Notes: generated by a model from the letters alone, not told the origin. A DNA stretch of 64,000 nucleotides from JANSXG01 sp024743075 (GCA_042140185.1 CP159477.1:248001-312000), one strand, 5' to 3'. Shown: positions 29,994 to 39,185, counted from the stretch's first letter. Numbers and translations: made by a program.

Positions 29994-32138
29994 ATGCACA
30001 GACTGGCTAGCATCGTCCTCGGACTCCTCTGCATCGCTCCCGCTCACGGCGCCGACGCCATCGCCACCGGTGGCAACCCGGCCTCCGTCATCGTCTGGGG
30101 CGATGCCGAGCCCGTCGCCGCCCTCGCCGATGGCACCGTCCTCAGCGCCAGAACCCGCCTCGGCAACGGGCGCGTCGTCACCCTCGGGCACGGCGGTTTT
30201 CTCCGCGATGACCGGGGCGATACCCGCGCGTTCATCGCCGAACAACTCGCCTGGCTCGCGGACGAAAAACCCGTCCGCGCCTGGGGCGTCCCCGATCCCA
30301 TCGCCGATCTGCTTGCGAGTCGCGATATCGCCGTCGAGCGCGTGGGTGGCTCTGAAAAAGACCTCGATTTCAACACGCTCGATCTCGTCGTCGGCTCCGC
30401 GCAGGCCTTCCATCGCGCCGGTCGCTTCGACGACCTCGCCCGCTGGATCGACGCCGGCGGCGCGATGCTCTGCGTCGAAACCGCCTGGGGCCAGCTCCAA
30501 CTCGGTCACGCCGACTCGGTAGACGACCTTGCCGCCAACCGCCTGCTCTCGGGCGCCGGCATCATGTACACCGACCGCGCCCTCTCGCCCGGTCGCGATG
30601 GGCTCTACGAACTCGACAACTCCGTCCTGGCGCTCACCAACGCGGACTTCGCCATGCGCATCCTCGCGGGTGAAGCCGAAGGCGACAAAGCCCTGGCAGC
30701 GCGCGTGGTCCGAGGTGGTCTGGCCATCGCCCCGCTCGACGGCCCGCTCATCCGCGCCGCCGACGCGCTCGCCGATCGCTATCGCCAGCAGCTCGACGAC
30801 GCCTACGCCAACATGGCCGATCGCCCGCTGCGCCTGAACCAGCAGCCGCTCGCCTGCGCCCTGCTCGACCTCGAAGCACGGCGCGCCAAGTCCGGCGATG
30901 TCCGCGCCCACCCCAGTGCCGTCGCGTTCCCGGGCCCGGTGCCGGTCGACATGCCTCGCATCACCCGACGGATCACCCTCGATGCCATCCCCGGCTGGCG
31001 ATCCACCGGCCTGTACGCCGCACCCGGCGAGCCCGTGACCGTTCGCGTCATCAACGGCGCGACCGCCGGTTCCGCTGTCCAGATCGGCGCCTGGCGCGAC
31101 CCGCAGGACTTCGACGATCGCGTGCGCATGCCCAAGGCCATCTTCCGCACCGCCCTCAACGCCGATCAGACCACGCTCGCCTCGCCCATCGGAGGCCCGG
31201 TCTACCTCGACCTCGACCCCGAAACCGCCCGAGCCGGGCTGACCGTTGAGATCTCCGGCGCCGTCGAGATGCCGCGCTTCCGCCTCGGGCACACCACCGT
31301 CGAAGAGTGGCAGTCCCGCCTGCGATCGCTCCCGGTCGCCTGGGCCGAACTCGAATCCGACGAACTGGTCTTCACCATCCCCGCGAGCGCGGTCCGTGAA
31401 CTCGATCGCCCTGATCTGGTCATGGACCACTGGAACAAGGTGCACGAGGCGATGCAGGAGATGGAGCCCCGCTCTCCGCGCCACTGGCCGGATCGTCAGC
31501 AGCGGTACGTCGCCGAGAAACGCCTGTCGTGGGGCTACATGTACTGCCCGTCTGACGGGCCGCTGGTCATTCCCATGACCGCCGCCGACGAGATGGTCGC
31601 TCTCGCAAACTTCGACGCCGAGGGCGAGAACCAGCTCTGGGGCCACTACCACGAGATGGGGCATTCCCACCAGAACCCGATGTGGACCTTCTCCGGAACC
31701 GGCGAGGTCACGGTCAACATCTTCACCGTGCTCGCGCTTCATGCCGTCAACGGCTACCCGCTCGATAACGCCGCGATGCGAACCGAACCCGGTCGAGCCT
31801 TCGCGACGATGGTCAAGCACGCGCAGGACGGCGCACCGTTCGACAAGTGGAAGCGCGACCCGTTCCTCGCGCTGCAGACCTACGCCCTGCTCTGGCAGGA
31901 ATTCGGCTGGGAGGCCTTCCGCACCGCCTTCCGCGCCTACGACGACCTCGCCCCGGGCGAGCGACCGAGCACAGACGACGAGAAGCGCGACCGATTCGCG
32001 ATCACCATGAGCCAGACCGTCGAGCGCAATCTCGCCCCGTACTTCGAGGCGTGGGGTATCCCCATCTCAGGAGCGGTCGAAGAAGCCGTCGGCGACCTCC
32101 CGGTCTGGATGCCCGAGGGCTGGGACGAGTACAACTGA
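29994..32138 (+). CDS. Secreted M60-type (enhancin-like) metallopeptidase
   Basis: The 714-residue protein has a signal peptide (cleavage about residue 19). A long N-terminal region includes the ThuA/GATase-like VIVWGDAEPVAAL and LVVGSAQAFH. The C-terminal M60 domain has the zinc site HYHEMGHSHQNP (HExxH) at about residue 551-562, followed by a Glu in SGTGEVTVNIF. Peptidases of this family act on O-glycosylated or mucin-like proteins in other organisms; the substrate here is unknown. Confidence 0.82.
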   Translation: MHRLASIVLGLLCIAPAHGADAIATGGNPASVIVWGDAEPVAALADGTVLSARTRLGNGRVVTLGHGGFLRDDRGDTRAFIAEQLAWLADEKPVRAWGVPDPIADLLASRDIAVERVGGSEKDLDFNTLDLVVGSAQAFHRAGRFDDLARWIDAGGAMLCVETAWGQLQLGHADSVDDLAANRLLSGAGIMYTDRALSPGRDGLYELDNSVLALTNADFAMRILAGEAEGDKALAARVVRGGLAIAPLDGPLIRAADALADRYRQQLDDAYANMADRPLRLNQQPLACALLDLEARRAKSGDVRAHPSAVAFPGPVPVDMPRITRRITLDAIPGWRSTGLYAAPGEPVTVRVINGATAGSAVQIGAWRDPQDFDDRVRMPKAIFRTALNADQTTLASPIGGPVYLDLDPETARAGLTVEISGAVEMPRFRLGHTTVEEWQSRLRSLPVAWAELESDELVFTIPASAVRELDRPDLVMDHWNKVHEAMQEMEPRSPRHWPDRQQRYVAEKRLSWGYMYCPSDGPLVIPMTAADEMVALANFDAEGENQLWGHYHEMGHSHQNPMWTFSGTGEVTVNIFTVLALHAVNGYPLDNAAMRTEPGRAFATMVKHAQDGAPFDKWKRDPFLALQTYALLWQEFGWEAFRTAFRAYDDLAPGERPSTDDEKRDRFAITMSQTVERNLAPYFEAWGIPISGAVEEAVGDLPVWMPEGWDEYN

Positions 32139-32159
32139 CTCCGGCGCCGGTCGCCCGTG

Positions 32160-32627
32160 TCAGGTCGTCGGACGCGCCAGCAGGACGGTCATGAGCGCGT
32201 AGCCGCCCGCCGCGCCCGCGATGCACAGCACCGTAGTCAGCACGACATACAGCGCGGCGTCGAACCCGCGACCGGCATGAAGCAGCTTGAGTGCGTCCGT
32301 CGAGAAGGTCGAGTACGTCGTGAGCGCCCCGAGCAGGCCGACCGTCAGCCCGGTGTGCAGCATCGGAGAGAGGTGCTCGGGCCGATGCACCACCCACGCC
32401 AGCAGGCAACCCACGGCGATCGAGCCGACCGCGTTCACCAGAAGCGTCGCACGCTCCGGGTGCTCGGGCATGAGCGAGCCGGCGTGGTGGTTCACGAAAT
32501 GCCGCAGCAGCGCCCCGATCGCGCCGCCGATCGCCACCGCCAACAGGTGCGGCGGCAGCCAACCCGCACTCGACCCGTCAGACGGGACGCCCTCAGGCAA
32601 TATGGGAGATGGACCAGAACCGGACAC
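32160..32627 (-). CDS. fluC: Fluoride channel/exporter
   Basis: The 155-residue protein has four membrane segments after a polar 25-residue lead. It shows the CrcB/FluC signatures GGAIGALLRH, LLVNAVGSIAVG and GLLGALTTYSTFS. The last corresponds to the ion-pathway TTFSTFS motif, with its first Phe replaced by Tyr. It exports toxic fluoride as a dimer in the inner membrane. It is convergent with the peptidase gene and divergent from the NfeD gene. Confidence 0.93.
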   Translation of the reverse strand: MSGSGPSPILPEGVPSDGSSAGWLPPHLLAVAIGGAIGALLRHFVNHHAGSLMPEHPERATLLVNAVGSIAVGCLLAWVVHRPEHLSPMLHTGLTVGLLGALTTYSTFSTDALKLLHAGRGFDAALYVVLTTVLCIAGAAGGYALMTVLLARPTT

Positions 32628-32704
32628 GACTCCCCAGCGTACCGTCGTCTGTCGGTGTCGGTTCAGGGCGGGTTTTTGGCATCCCAGATGCGTATAGTGT
32701 GGCT

Positions 32705-34576
32705 ATGCAGAGTCTGAACATGACTTCGAGCTGGGCGGTTCGGGCCGTCGGGGCGATGTGCCTCGTCCTGCTCATGGCCCTCAGCGCGATCGCCCAGAAC
32801 GAGCCGGCGACTCCCGCCGGGGTGAACGCACCGACGACCCCGGTCGCCGTCCCCGCGGTGCGCCAGGCCGACAACCTCGCCGTCATCACGATCAAGGGCG
32901 AGATCGACGCGGTGACCTCCGCGAGCGTCCAACGCCGTCTGAAGCAGGCCGAGGAGGCCGGCGCCGATGCCATCGTCATCGAACTCGACACCCCGGGCGG
33001 CGCCGTGGGTGCGGTGACCGAGATCACCGGAGCGCTCAAGTCGTCGAACCTGCACACCATCGCTTGGGTCCGGGACGACGCGTACTCCGGCGGCGCGATC
33101 ATCGCGATCGCCTGCGACGAGATCGTCGTGAGTTCCAACGCCACGATGGGGGATGCCGGCATCATCACCATGCTCGGCTTTCAAGAAGGCATCCCTGCAA
33201 ACGAGCGGGCAAAGATCACCGCTCCGCTCATCGCGGAGGTTGTCGATTCGGCGCGCCGCCACGGCTACGACGAGGTGCTGGTGCAGTCATTCCTCACCCT
33301 TGGGGTGGAGACTTGGCAAGTGCGCGACAAGCGGACCGGCAAGTCCTACTTCTTGACCGAGCGCGAGTACCGCGCACTTTTCGGAGAGGCCCCCCCTCGC
33401 GATGCAGAGCCATTCATGGCGTCCGGCGGCGAAATCGATCTGCGCGAGTCCGGCGAGCGGCTTTATTCAGACGGCGACTCCGGTGATCGCAGGGGCACTG
33501 GAGCAGCAGACGGAACCGGCGACGCTGGCTATGTCCCCGGATCGGATCAGGTGACTCCGGGAATGACAGAGTCCACGAACCTATCTCTCAGCACGATGCG
33601 GACGCCCGGTTCGGATCGGCCAAATTTCTCCGACGAGGACCCGTCGAATTTTGAGTTCGTGCGCTACGCGACGAACGGCAATGCGTTTCTGACTCTGACC
33701 ACGCCTGGCCTGCGCGAACTCGGCTTTGCCAAGGCGGTCATCGACACGGACGATGAACTCCGCCAGTTCACCGGCACGCCCAAGGGCCAACTGGCTCGGC
33801 TTGATCGCAGCTGGTCCGAATCTCTCGTGAAAGTGATGACACAGGGCGTGACCGGAATGGTCATCCGCGCGGTCCTGATCGTCCTCTTCCTGCTCTGCAT
33901 GTTCATCGAGCTCTCGATGCCCGGCGCTGGCGTGTTCGGCATCATCGCGCTCGCGGCACTCGCGTGCCTCGTGGTTCCCCCGATGATGATCAACGCAGCG
34001 GGCTGGTGGCCCGCCGTCGCGGTCGCGGCGGGGGTGCTCCTCATATTCGTGGAGGTCCTGATCATGCCCGGGACCGCCGTCGCCGGCGTTACCGGGCTGG
34101 TCTGCGTGCTCGGCGGGCTCATGGGAACTTTCGCGGGCGCGGGCGAACTCTTCCCCGGCCAGAACCCGGGCTCCGGCGCGGATCTCGCGTGGGCCGCCAG
34201 CATCGTCCTGCTCAGCGTGTTCGGCGCAGGCGTGGGCATGTACCTCTTCAGCCGATACACCAAGTACATCCCCATCGCGAACCTGCTCATCCTGCAGGAT
34301 CCGCCCAGGCCCCAGGAGTCGATGCTGTCGGCGATGGGCGCTTCCGTTGATCCCGAAGCCCCCGCCAGCGTTGGCGATGAAGGTGTCGCGACGACGCGGC
34401 TTATGCCGTCCGGACAGGCCGAGATCAACGGGCAGTTCGTCGATGTGGTCGCCGCGGGCGGCGCGATCGATCAGGGCCAGCGCGTCCGCGTGATCAGTGC
34501 GACCCGCTACCGCGTCGCCGTCGAGCTCATCCCAGATGACCAGCCAACTCCCGATGGCACGGAGGCGTCTTCATGA
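32705..34576 (+). CDS. NfeD family membrane-bound serine protease (ClpP-class)
   Basis: The 623-residue protein begins with a membrane/signal segment (about 10-28). A periplasmic ClpP/SppA-like domain follows (IKGEIDAVTSASVQRRLKQA, DTPGGAVGAV and AYSGGAIIAIACDEI, with the candidate nucleophile Ser in YSGG). The end has four or five membrane helices and a beta-rich NfeD OB domain. A low-complexity Gly/Asp/Ser stretch of about 80 residues is inserted around 230-310. ATG 32705 is the start. Its stop overlaps the next NfeD gene by ATGA, and floA follows, the usual quality-control/microdomain cluster. Confidence 0.9.
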   Translation: MQSLNMTSSWAVRAVGAMCLVLLMALSAIAQNEPATPAGVNAPTTPVAVPAVRQADNLAVITIKGEIDAVTSASVQRRLKQAEEAGADAIVIELDTPGGAVGAVTEITGALKSSNLHTIAWVRDDAYSGGAIIAIACDEIVVSSNATMGDAGIITMLGFQEGIPANERAKITAPLIAEVVDSARRHGYDEVLVQSFLTLGVETWQVRDKRTGKSYFLTEREYRALFGEAPPRDAEPFMASGGEIDLRESGERLYSDGDSGDRRGTGAADGTGDAGYVPGSDQVTPGMTESTNLSLSTMRTPGSDRPNFSDEDPSNFEFVRYATNGNAFLTLTTPGLRELGFAKAVIDTDDELRQFTGTPKGQLARLDRSWSESLVKVMTQGVTGMVIRAVLIVLFLLCMFIELSMPGAGVFGIIALAALACLVVPPMMINAAGWWPAVAVAAGVLLIFVEVLIMPGTAVAGVTGLVCVLGGLMGTFAGAGELFPGQNPGSGADLAWAASIVLLSVFGAGVGMYLFSRYTKYIPIANLLILQDPPRPQESMLSAMGASVDPEAPASVGDEGVATTRLMPSGQAEINGQFVDVVAAGGAIDQGQRVRVISATRYRVAVELIPDDQPTPDGTEASS

Positions 34577-35079
34577 GCGATTACCTCCTCTGGGCGTTCA
34601 GCCTGCTCGGCATCGCGGCGCTGCTCTTCGTGATCGAGATTGTCGTGCCTTCCGGCGGCATCATCGGTCTCGTTGCGCTCGCCGCGGCTCTCGGCGCGGT
34701 CGTCGCGTTCTCCTACGAGAGCACCACCCTCGGCATCGTCAGTCTCGCCGGCCTCATCGTCATGGTCCCCCTGGCCATCAACTTCGCGCTGAAGGTCTTC
34801 CCGAACACGCCGATCGGCAAGCGACTTATCCTCGGTGAAGACGAGAACGACGAAGCCGAGCTGGCCAAACTCGAGCAGTCGCGCCGCGAGGAAGAAGCCA
34901 GGCGCCAGGCGCTGGTCGGCGCCGAGGGGACCACGAGCACCACGATGCGCCCCGTCGGGAGCGTCAAAATCGACGGCGTTACGATCGAAGGCGTCAGCGA
35001 GGTCGGCATGCTCGACGCCGGAGTGAGGGTGCGCGTGACCCGCGTTGATGGCTCCACCGTGAAAGTGCGTCCGGTCTGA
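34573..35079 (+). CDS. Short NfeD-domain membrane protein
   Basis: The 168-residue protein has two or three membrane segments (about 6-65), a charged helical linker (LEQSRREEEARRQ) and a C-terminal small beta-domain (GSVKIDGVTIEGVSEVGMLD). This is the NfeD OB-fold arrangement without a protease domain. The ATG overlaps the stop of the longer NfeD gene, so translation is coupled. floA follows after 105 bp. Such proteins are thought to work with flotillin-like partners in membrane microdomains. Confidence 0.88.
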   Translation: MSDYLLWAFSLLGIAALLFVIEIVVPSGGIIGLVALAAALGAVVAFSYESTTLGIVSLAGLIVMVPLAINFALKVFPNTPIGKRLILGEDENDEAELAKLEQSRREEEARRQALVGAEGTTSTTMRPVGSVKIDGVTIEGVSEVGMLDAGVRVRVTRVDGSTVKVRPV

Positions 35080-35184
35080 CCGACCCGGCCGACGCCGACG
35101 AGAGCAGCGGGCGAGTCCGTGGCATCACGGCTATGATCGGGGCATAGTTTTCGCGTAGAACGCCATATGAGGGGCTAACCACCT

Positions 35185-36189
35185 ATGGATCCGATTTGGA
35201 TTGCTGTAATAGCCGTCGGCGGCCTGATTGTCTTGGTCCTCGCGGTATTCCTGTTCCAGTTCCTGAACCTGTACATCCAGGCCCTGTTCAGCAAGGCCAA
35301 GGTTGGCATCTTCGACCTGATCGGCATGAAGTTCCGGAAGGTCGATCCCAAAACGATCGTCATCAGCCGCATCCGTGCCGCCAAGGCCCAGCTCGACGTT
35401 TCGGTCAACCAGTTGGAAACGCACTATCTGGCCGGTGGTCGGGTGCCGAGCGTGATCAACGCGCTGATCGCCGCCGACCGTGCCAAGATCGACCTGCCCT
35501 GGGACACCGCGTGCGCGATCGACCTCGCCGGCCGCGACATCCTCGACGCCGTGCAGACCTCGGTGAACCCCAAGGTCATCGATGTGCCGAACCCCAAGGT
35601 TGGCTCCGGACGTTCGACCGTGGACGCCGTTGCGAAAGACGGCATCCAACTCAAGGCCCGCGCCCGCGTCACCGTGCGTGCGAACATCCAGCGCCTCGTC
35701 GGTGGTGCGACCGAAGAGACCATCGTCGCCCGCGTCGGTGAGGGCATCGTCTCGACCATCGGTTCCTCAGCGACCCACGCCGAGGTGCTCGAGAACCCGG
35801 ACCGCATCTCCAAGACCGTGCTCGGTCGCGGTCTGGACGCGGGTACCGCCTTCGAGATCCTCTCGATCGATATCGCCGATATCGATGTGGGTGACAACAT
35901 CGGTGCGAAACTGCAGGCCGAGCAGGCCGAAGCCGACACCAAGCGGTTCCAGGCCGAGGCCGAACAACGCCGCGCTATGGCCCTCGCCGAAGAGCAGGAG
36001 TTCCGCGCCCTCGAGCAGAAGAACCGCGCCGAGGTGGTCCTCGCCGAGGCCGAGGTTCCCCGTGCGATGTCCGAAGCTTTCCGCTCCGGCAACATGGGCA
36101 TCATGGACTACTACCGCATGAAGAACGTCGTCGCCGACACCGACATGCGCAGCTCGATCGCCAGCGGCGACGAGCGTCAGTCACGCTAA
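35185..36189 (+). CDS. floA: Flotillin-like protein FloA
   Basis: FloA forms membrane microdomain scaffolds. The 334-residue protein has a short N-terminal membrane helix (about 5-28) and a GIFDLIGMKFRKV segment. The UPF0365/SPFH sequences follow: LETHYLAGGRVPSVINALIA, SVNPKVIDVPNPKV, GIQLKARARVTVRANIQRL and KTVLGRGLDAGTAFEILSID. It ends in an Ala/Glu-rich coiled coil. GAGGGG precedes ATG 35185. Together with the two NfeD genes it forms an operon like yqeZ-floA of Bacillus. Confidence 0.95.
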   Translation: MDPIWIAVIAVGGLIVLVLAVFLFQFLNLYIQALFSKAKVGIFDLIGMKFRKVDPKTIVISRIRAAKAQLDVSVNQLETHYLAGGRVPSVINALIAADRAKIDLPWDTACAIDLAGRDILDAVQTSVNPKVIDVPNPKVGSGRSTVDAVAKDGIQLKARARVTVRANIQRLVGGATEETIVARVGEGIVSTIGSSATHAEVLENPDRISKTVLGRGLDAGTAFEILSIDIADIDVGDNIGAKLQAEQAEADTKRFQAEAEQRRAMALAEEQEFRALEQKNRAEVVLAEAEVPRAMSEAFRSGNMGIMDYYRMKNVVADTDMRSSIASGDERQSR

Positions 36190-36225
36190 TCACGGTCTGT
36201 CGAGTGTCATCGGCCCTCGGTCGCG

Positions 36226-36795
36226 CTAGCCGTCGAGGCCCGCCTTGTGCAGGGCCTTGGCGGTAATCTCGCGCAGTCGCTGCTGACGCACCGCCTCGCT
36301 GCTGATCGTCGGTACGGGCGCAGGCATCCGGACAACGGTCGTGCCGCGATCCGTCACGGCGTCATTGCGATCGCGGTCCACCGCTCTGAGGTCGAACTCA
36401 GGGTTCGTCTGCCTCAGCAGCGCGGCTGTCGCGGGATCGATCGGACCGTCACCGAAGCCTAGCGGCGGACCGATGTGGAACCGCACGCCCGCGGGGTAGA
36501 CCGGACGCGAGCCGCCGGGCAGCTCGACGTACTCAGAGACATCGAACACCGCGTACAGGCCGCCAGCGACGCGGTATCGCTGGTTCGGGTCGAGGGGCGA
36601 CTGATACACGTGTTCGAAGGCGGCGTCGTGGCGCACGACGGGGGGCAGAGCCCGGAGGCTCGTCTGTAGCGAGTTGATGTCCGAGACACCGGGGTCGAGC
36701 GGCGTTCGGTCCTGCGCGGACGCCGCGCCAGCGAGCGCGAGCACCCACGCGCCCGCTAGGCCCATTCTCAGAATTCGATCGCTCCGACCGCTCAT
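36226..36795 (-). CDS. Exported protein, unknown
   Basis: The 189-residue protein has a signal peptide (about 1-27, ASAQ cleavage). A small soluble domain follows, with DPNQRYRVAGGLYAVFDVSEYVELPGG and FHIGPPLGFG, then a C-terminal helix (EAVRQQRLREITAKAL). I recognise no family. It lies 101 bp downstream of the Rrf2 gene, with the Rrf2 terminator between them, so it needs its own promoter. Confidence 0.55.
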   Translation of the reverse strand: MSGRSDRILRMGLAGAWVLALAGAASAQDRTPLDPGVSDINSLQTSLRALPPVVRHDAAFEHVYQSPLDPNQRYRVAGGLYAVFDVSEYVELPGGSRPVYPAGVRFHIGPPLGFGDGPIDPATAALLRQTNPEFDLRAVDRDRNDAVTDRGTTVVRMPAPVPTISSEAVRQQRLREITAKALHKAGLDG

Positions 36796-36829
36796 GCCTT
36801 CATCCTCGACTCAACCGCGGGGTGGTGCA

Positions 36830-36858
36830 AATAAAAAGGCACGCCGTTTCGGCGTGCC
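36830..36858 (-). terminator. Intrinsic terminator after the Rrf2 gene
   Basis: A perfect 9-bp stem (GGCACGCCG at 36838-36846 and CGGCGTGCC at 36850-36858) with a three-base loop, followed on the minus strand by TTTTTATTT. It ends the leftward Rrf2 transcript. Confidence 0.88.
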
Positions 36859-36896
36859 GGGGTCCGGGACCAACCCGAAGAGAGACGCGAGGCGCC

Positions 36897-37403
36897 TCAG
36901 CGGACCGAATTGCCGGTGAGGTTTGACATCGGGCGGGCCGACGCCGGGCTGACCGAGTTCACGCTCGGCACCGAAGCCGGCTTGGCGACCGGCTTGGAAT
37001 CCAGTTGGTTCAGCACATCGGCGATGGTCATCGAGCCGACCTTCGCGTGAAACGCCTGGTCGATCCGGTCGTTGAGCAGATTGAGCGTCCGCCGACCGAC
37101 GGTATCGGTCGGGGCATCTGCATCTTCCGACTTGGCATTCGCTGTTTCGAGGACGGCGACAACTTCACCAACGGTGAGTTCGTCGGCATCGCGGATCAGG
37201 CGGTAGCCGCCGCCGGCACCGACCTTCGATTCCAGAATGCCGGCGGACTTCAGCGCCAGCAGGATGGATTCGAGGAACTTGCCCGGGAGCTGCTCGTTCT
37301 CCGCGATTTCGCGGGATTGCAGGTAGCCCGGTCCGGAACGTGCTCGATCGGCGAGGCGAGCGGTCGCCATGACGCCGTATTCAGTTCGTTTGCTCAGTCT
37401 CAT
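36897..37403 (-). CDS. Rrf2-family transcriptional regulator without cluster cysteines
   Basis: The 168-residue protein has the N-terminal winged helix typical of Rrf2 (MRLSKRTEYGVMATARLAD, then SREIAENEQLPGKFLE and GGYRLIRDADELTVGEVV). The usual three cysteines that bind an iron-sulfur cluster are absent; the dimerisation helix has none. A Ser/Pro/Val-rich tail follows. It probably senses something other than Fe-S status. A palindrome at 37434-37447, just upstream, is a candidate autoregulatory site. Confidence 0.88.
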   Translation of the reverse strand: MRLSKRTEYGVMATARLADRARSGPGYLQSREIAENEQLPGKFLESILLALKSAGILESKVGAGGGYRLIRDADELTVGEVVAVLETANAKSEDADAPTDTVGRRTLNLLNDRIDQAFHAKVGSMTIADVLNQLDSKPVAKPASVPSVNSVSPASARPMSNLTGNSVR

Positions 37404-37433
37404 GGGTTTGATCCCCCTTTAGATCCCCAAAGT

Positions 37434-37447
37434 TTTCCGTTCGGAAA
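37434..37447. promoter_or_regulatory. Palindrome upstream of the Rrf2 gene, candidate operator
   Basis: TTTCCGTTCGGAAA is a 14-bp palindrome with two 6-bp arms, ending 31 bp upstream of the Rrf2 ATG. A TAGAAT sequence about 25 bp further upstream on the minus strand could be a -10 element. Rrf2-type regulators commonly bind palindromes of this size near their own promoter; the link here is inference. Confidence 0.4.
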
Positions 37448-37509
37448 CCGTACAGGTCTGGTCTCCGCGTTGCTAATTCTACACCTGGTGACATGTATCT
37501 TGCTACTAC

Positions 37510-38586
37510 CTACAGGAGAATCTCCAGTTTTACGGATACGTAAGCAGGGGTGTCCGGATCCTCTGGGTCCGGTAACTGCAGCAGAGCCTCACCGGAGGCC
37601 CGCCAGGCATACAAGGCTTTACGAACATCGATGTCGACTTGTTCGTGCCCGCTCGACTTGATTACCACGACTCGTATGGGTTTTCCGTTCCTCCGAAAGT
37701 CGATCCGGACCACGGGATTGCGTGGTCGAGCGGTCGCCAACGTTACATTCGAAAAATCGGGCCGGACGGTTCTGATCGTCAGACCCTCGGCGGCCAGCGG
37801 TTTTCCGAGATCAGCGTTTTTGACCGGCTGAACGGCGGCGGCGTCGGATTCGCGATCTGCGTTTTGGCCAGACTGTCCCGAAACCGGGGGGTTTTTCGGT
37901 GAAATTGCGTCCACCACCTCGGTCGTCGGCGTGTCCGGTCGGCTTGGTTCGGACGCCTCCGGAGCCTCGGTCCGGTCGGCGGCCCGCGATACCCGCAGGC
38001 TGCGCAACGCCTCGATCGGGTTGAACCGCGGGATATCCGAAGCAAGAACCTCGATCGCGTCCACCAGTTCGACGAGTTCGCTGTAGTCCGGCGGTCCGAC
38101 CTCGCCGGCGGTCACGGGGATCGGCGCAACCTCGGGCGTGAGAAGTTCCAACGCGTCGTCGGGCTCAGGGGGCGGCTCCTGAGCCGGGGGAAGCGGCTCG
38201 GGCTCGGTTGCGTCGGGAGCATCGGACTCATCCGGCACCGGCCGCTCCAGAACCGCCGGATCGCCGGGTTCATTCGGGTCCTGCTCCGCCTGATCGATCT
38301 CGGACGGCGGTGCCCACATCTCCTCGAACTCTTCGTAGCCGATCCATGTCAACGAGGCGACGCGCGAGTCGGGGTTCCCGAGCGCGACGAATCGCGGGTC
38401 GGCTCGGTCCGGATCTGTGCTGAAGTCTTCGAAAATCGAGCCGTCGGACGCCCGCGGATTGACGCCGAACCCGCCAACGCCCAGCGCGACGCCCAGCCCG
38501 GCGTGGAGCGCGAGCGACACGCCGAGCGCGATCGGGAACGCGATCGAACGCCCGCCGGGGGTCGCACTGGAATCCGAAACGGTCAT
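37510..38586 (-). CDS. TonB-like energy transducer
   Basis: The 358-residue protein has a membrane anchor at about 15-38. A long Pro/Glu/Asp-rich periplasmic linker follows (residues 95-280). The C-terminal domain resembles TonB, with RIDFRRNGKPIRVVVIKSSG and VDIDVRKALYAWRA. It couples inner-membrane energy to outer-membrane uptake. ExbD is encoded just upstream (33-bp gap), but no ExbB is seen in the window. The Pro-Glu repeats are a typical periplasm-spanning linker. Confidence 0.8.
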   Translation of the reverse strand: MTVSDSSATPGGRSIAFPIALGVSLALHAGLGVALGVGGFGVNPRASDGSIFEDFSTDPDRADPRFVALGNPDSRVASLTWIGYEEFEEMWAPPSEIDQAEQDPNEPGDPAVLERPVPDESDAPDATEPEPLPPAQEPPPEPDDALELLTPEVAPIPVTAGEVGPPDYSELVELVDAIEVLASDIPRFNPIEALRSLRVSRAADRTEAPEASEPSRPDTPTTEVVDAISPKNPPVSGQSGQNADRESDAAAVQPVKNADLGKPLAAEGLTIRTVRPDFSNVTLATARPRNPVVRIDFRRNGKPIRVVVIKSSGHEQVDIDVRKALYAWRASGEALLQLPDPEDPDTPAYVSVKLEILL

Positions 38587-38619
38587 GGGGAATGCTAGGA
38601 GCGCCGGTCGTCCGAGGGT

Positions 38620-39102
38620 TTACCCGGCCGGCCCCTCCCGGTTCGGGCTGCGCAGGTAGCGGAAATCAGAAACACCGGTTTCGCGCAGCGCGTCGAGAAG
38701 TTCGAGGATGCGCCCGTGGCGTGCTTCTTCGTCAATCGCCAGCATGAGCGTGGGCAGGTCGGCCTCGCCGGAGCGAACGCTTGATTCGACAAGCCCCGCG
38801 GACTCGATCAGCGCCCGAAAAATCGCTCCGGACGTCTCCGGTCCGATCGCGTCGCTCGCCCCCGCGAGGACGGTGTCTCCGATGGATATCTCGCCGTCCG
38901 CGTTCATGCCGACGACCACGGGCCGGGTCGTGGTCGGGCTCTCGGCACCGCTTCGGACCTCGGGCAGGCGGATATCGGTCGCGTCCATGCGGACAGTGAG
39001 GATGAGCGCGAACACGAAGAACGTCAGCAGCAGAAACACCACATCGATCAACGGCGTGATCTCGACCGAGGGGCGGATAGCTGACCGGCGAGCGCGGAGC
39101 AT
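38620..39102 (-). CDS. exbD: ExbD/TolR family biopolymer transport protein
   Basis: The 160-residue protein has a short cytoplasmic start, one membrane helix with the conserved Asp in ITPLIDVVFLLLTFFV (about 15-30), and a periplasmic domain. This is the ExbD part of the ExbB-ExbD proton-driven motor that powers TonB. ATG 39102 gives normal family length and leaves MLRARRSAIRPSVEI as the cytoplasmic lead. ExbB is not adjacent. Confidence 0.9.
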   Translation of the reverse strand: MLRARRSAIRPSVEITPLIDVVFLLLTFFVFALILTVRMDATDIRLPEVRSGAESPTTTRPVVVGMNADGEISIGDTVLAGASDAIGPETSGAIFRALIESAGLVESSVRSGEADLPTLMLAIDEEARHGRILELLDALRETGVSDFRYLRSPNREGPAG

Positions 39103-39185
39103 GCCAAGAGCGTAGCCGCTGCACCGTCGATCGGCGAAGTCCGCCGACGCGTGCGCGGGGCGTGGCATCGCTATCCTTGCGACCC

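Noticed and set aside
29682..31820. Long antisense frame of about 710 codons over the M60 peptidase
   Set aside because: Composition is repetitive Gly/Val/Arg typical of a GC-rich shadow frame, and the opposite strand has clear peptidase motifs.
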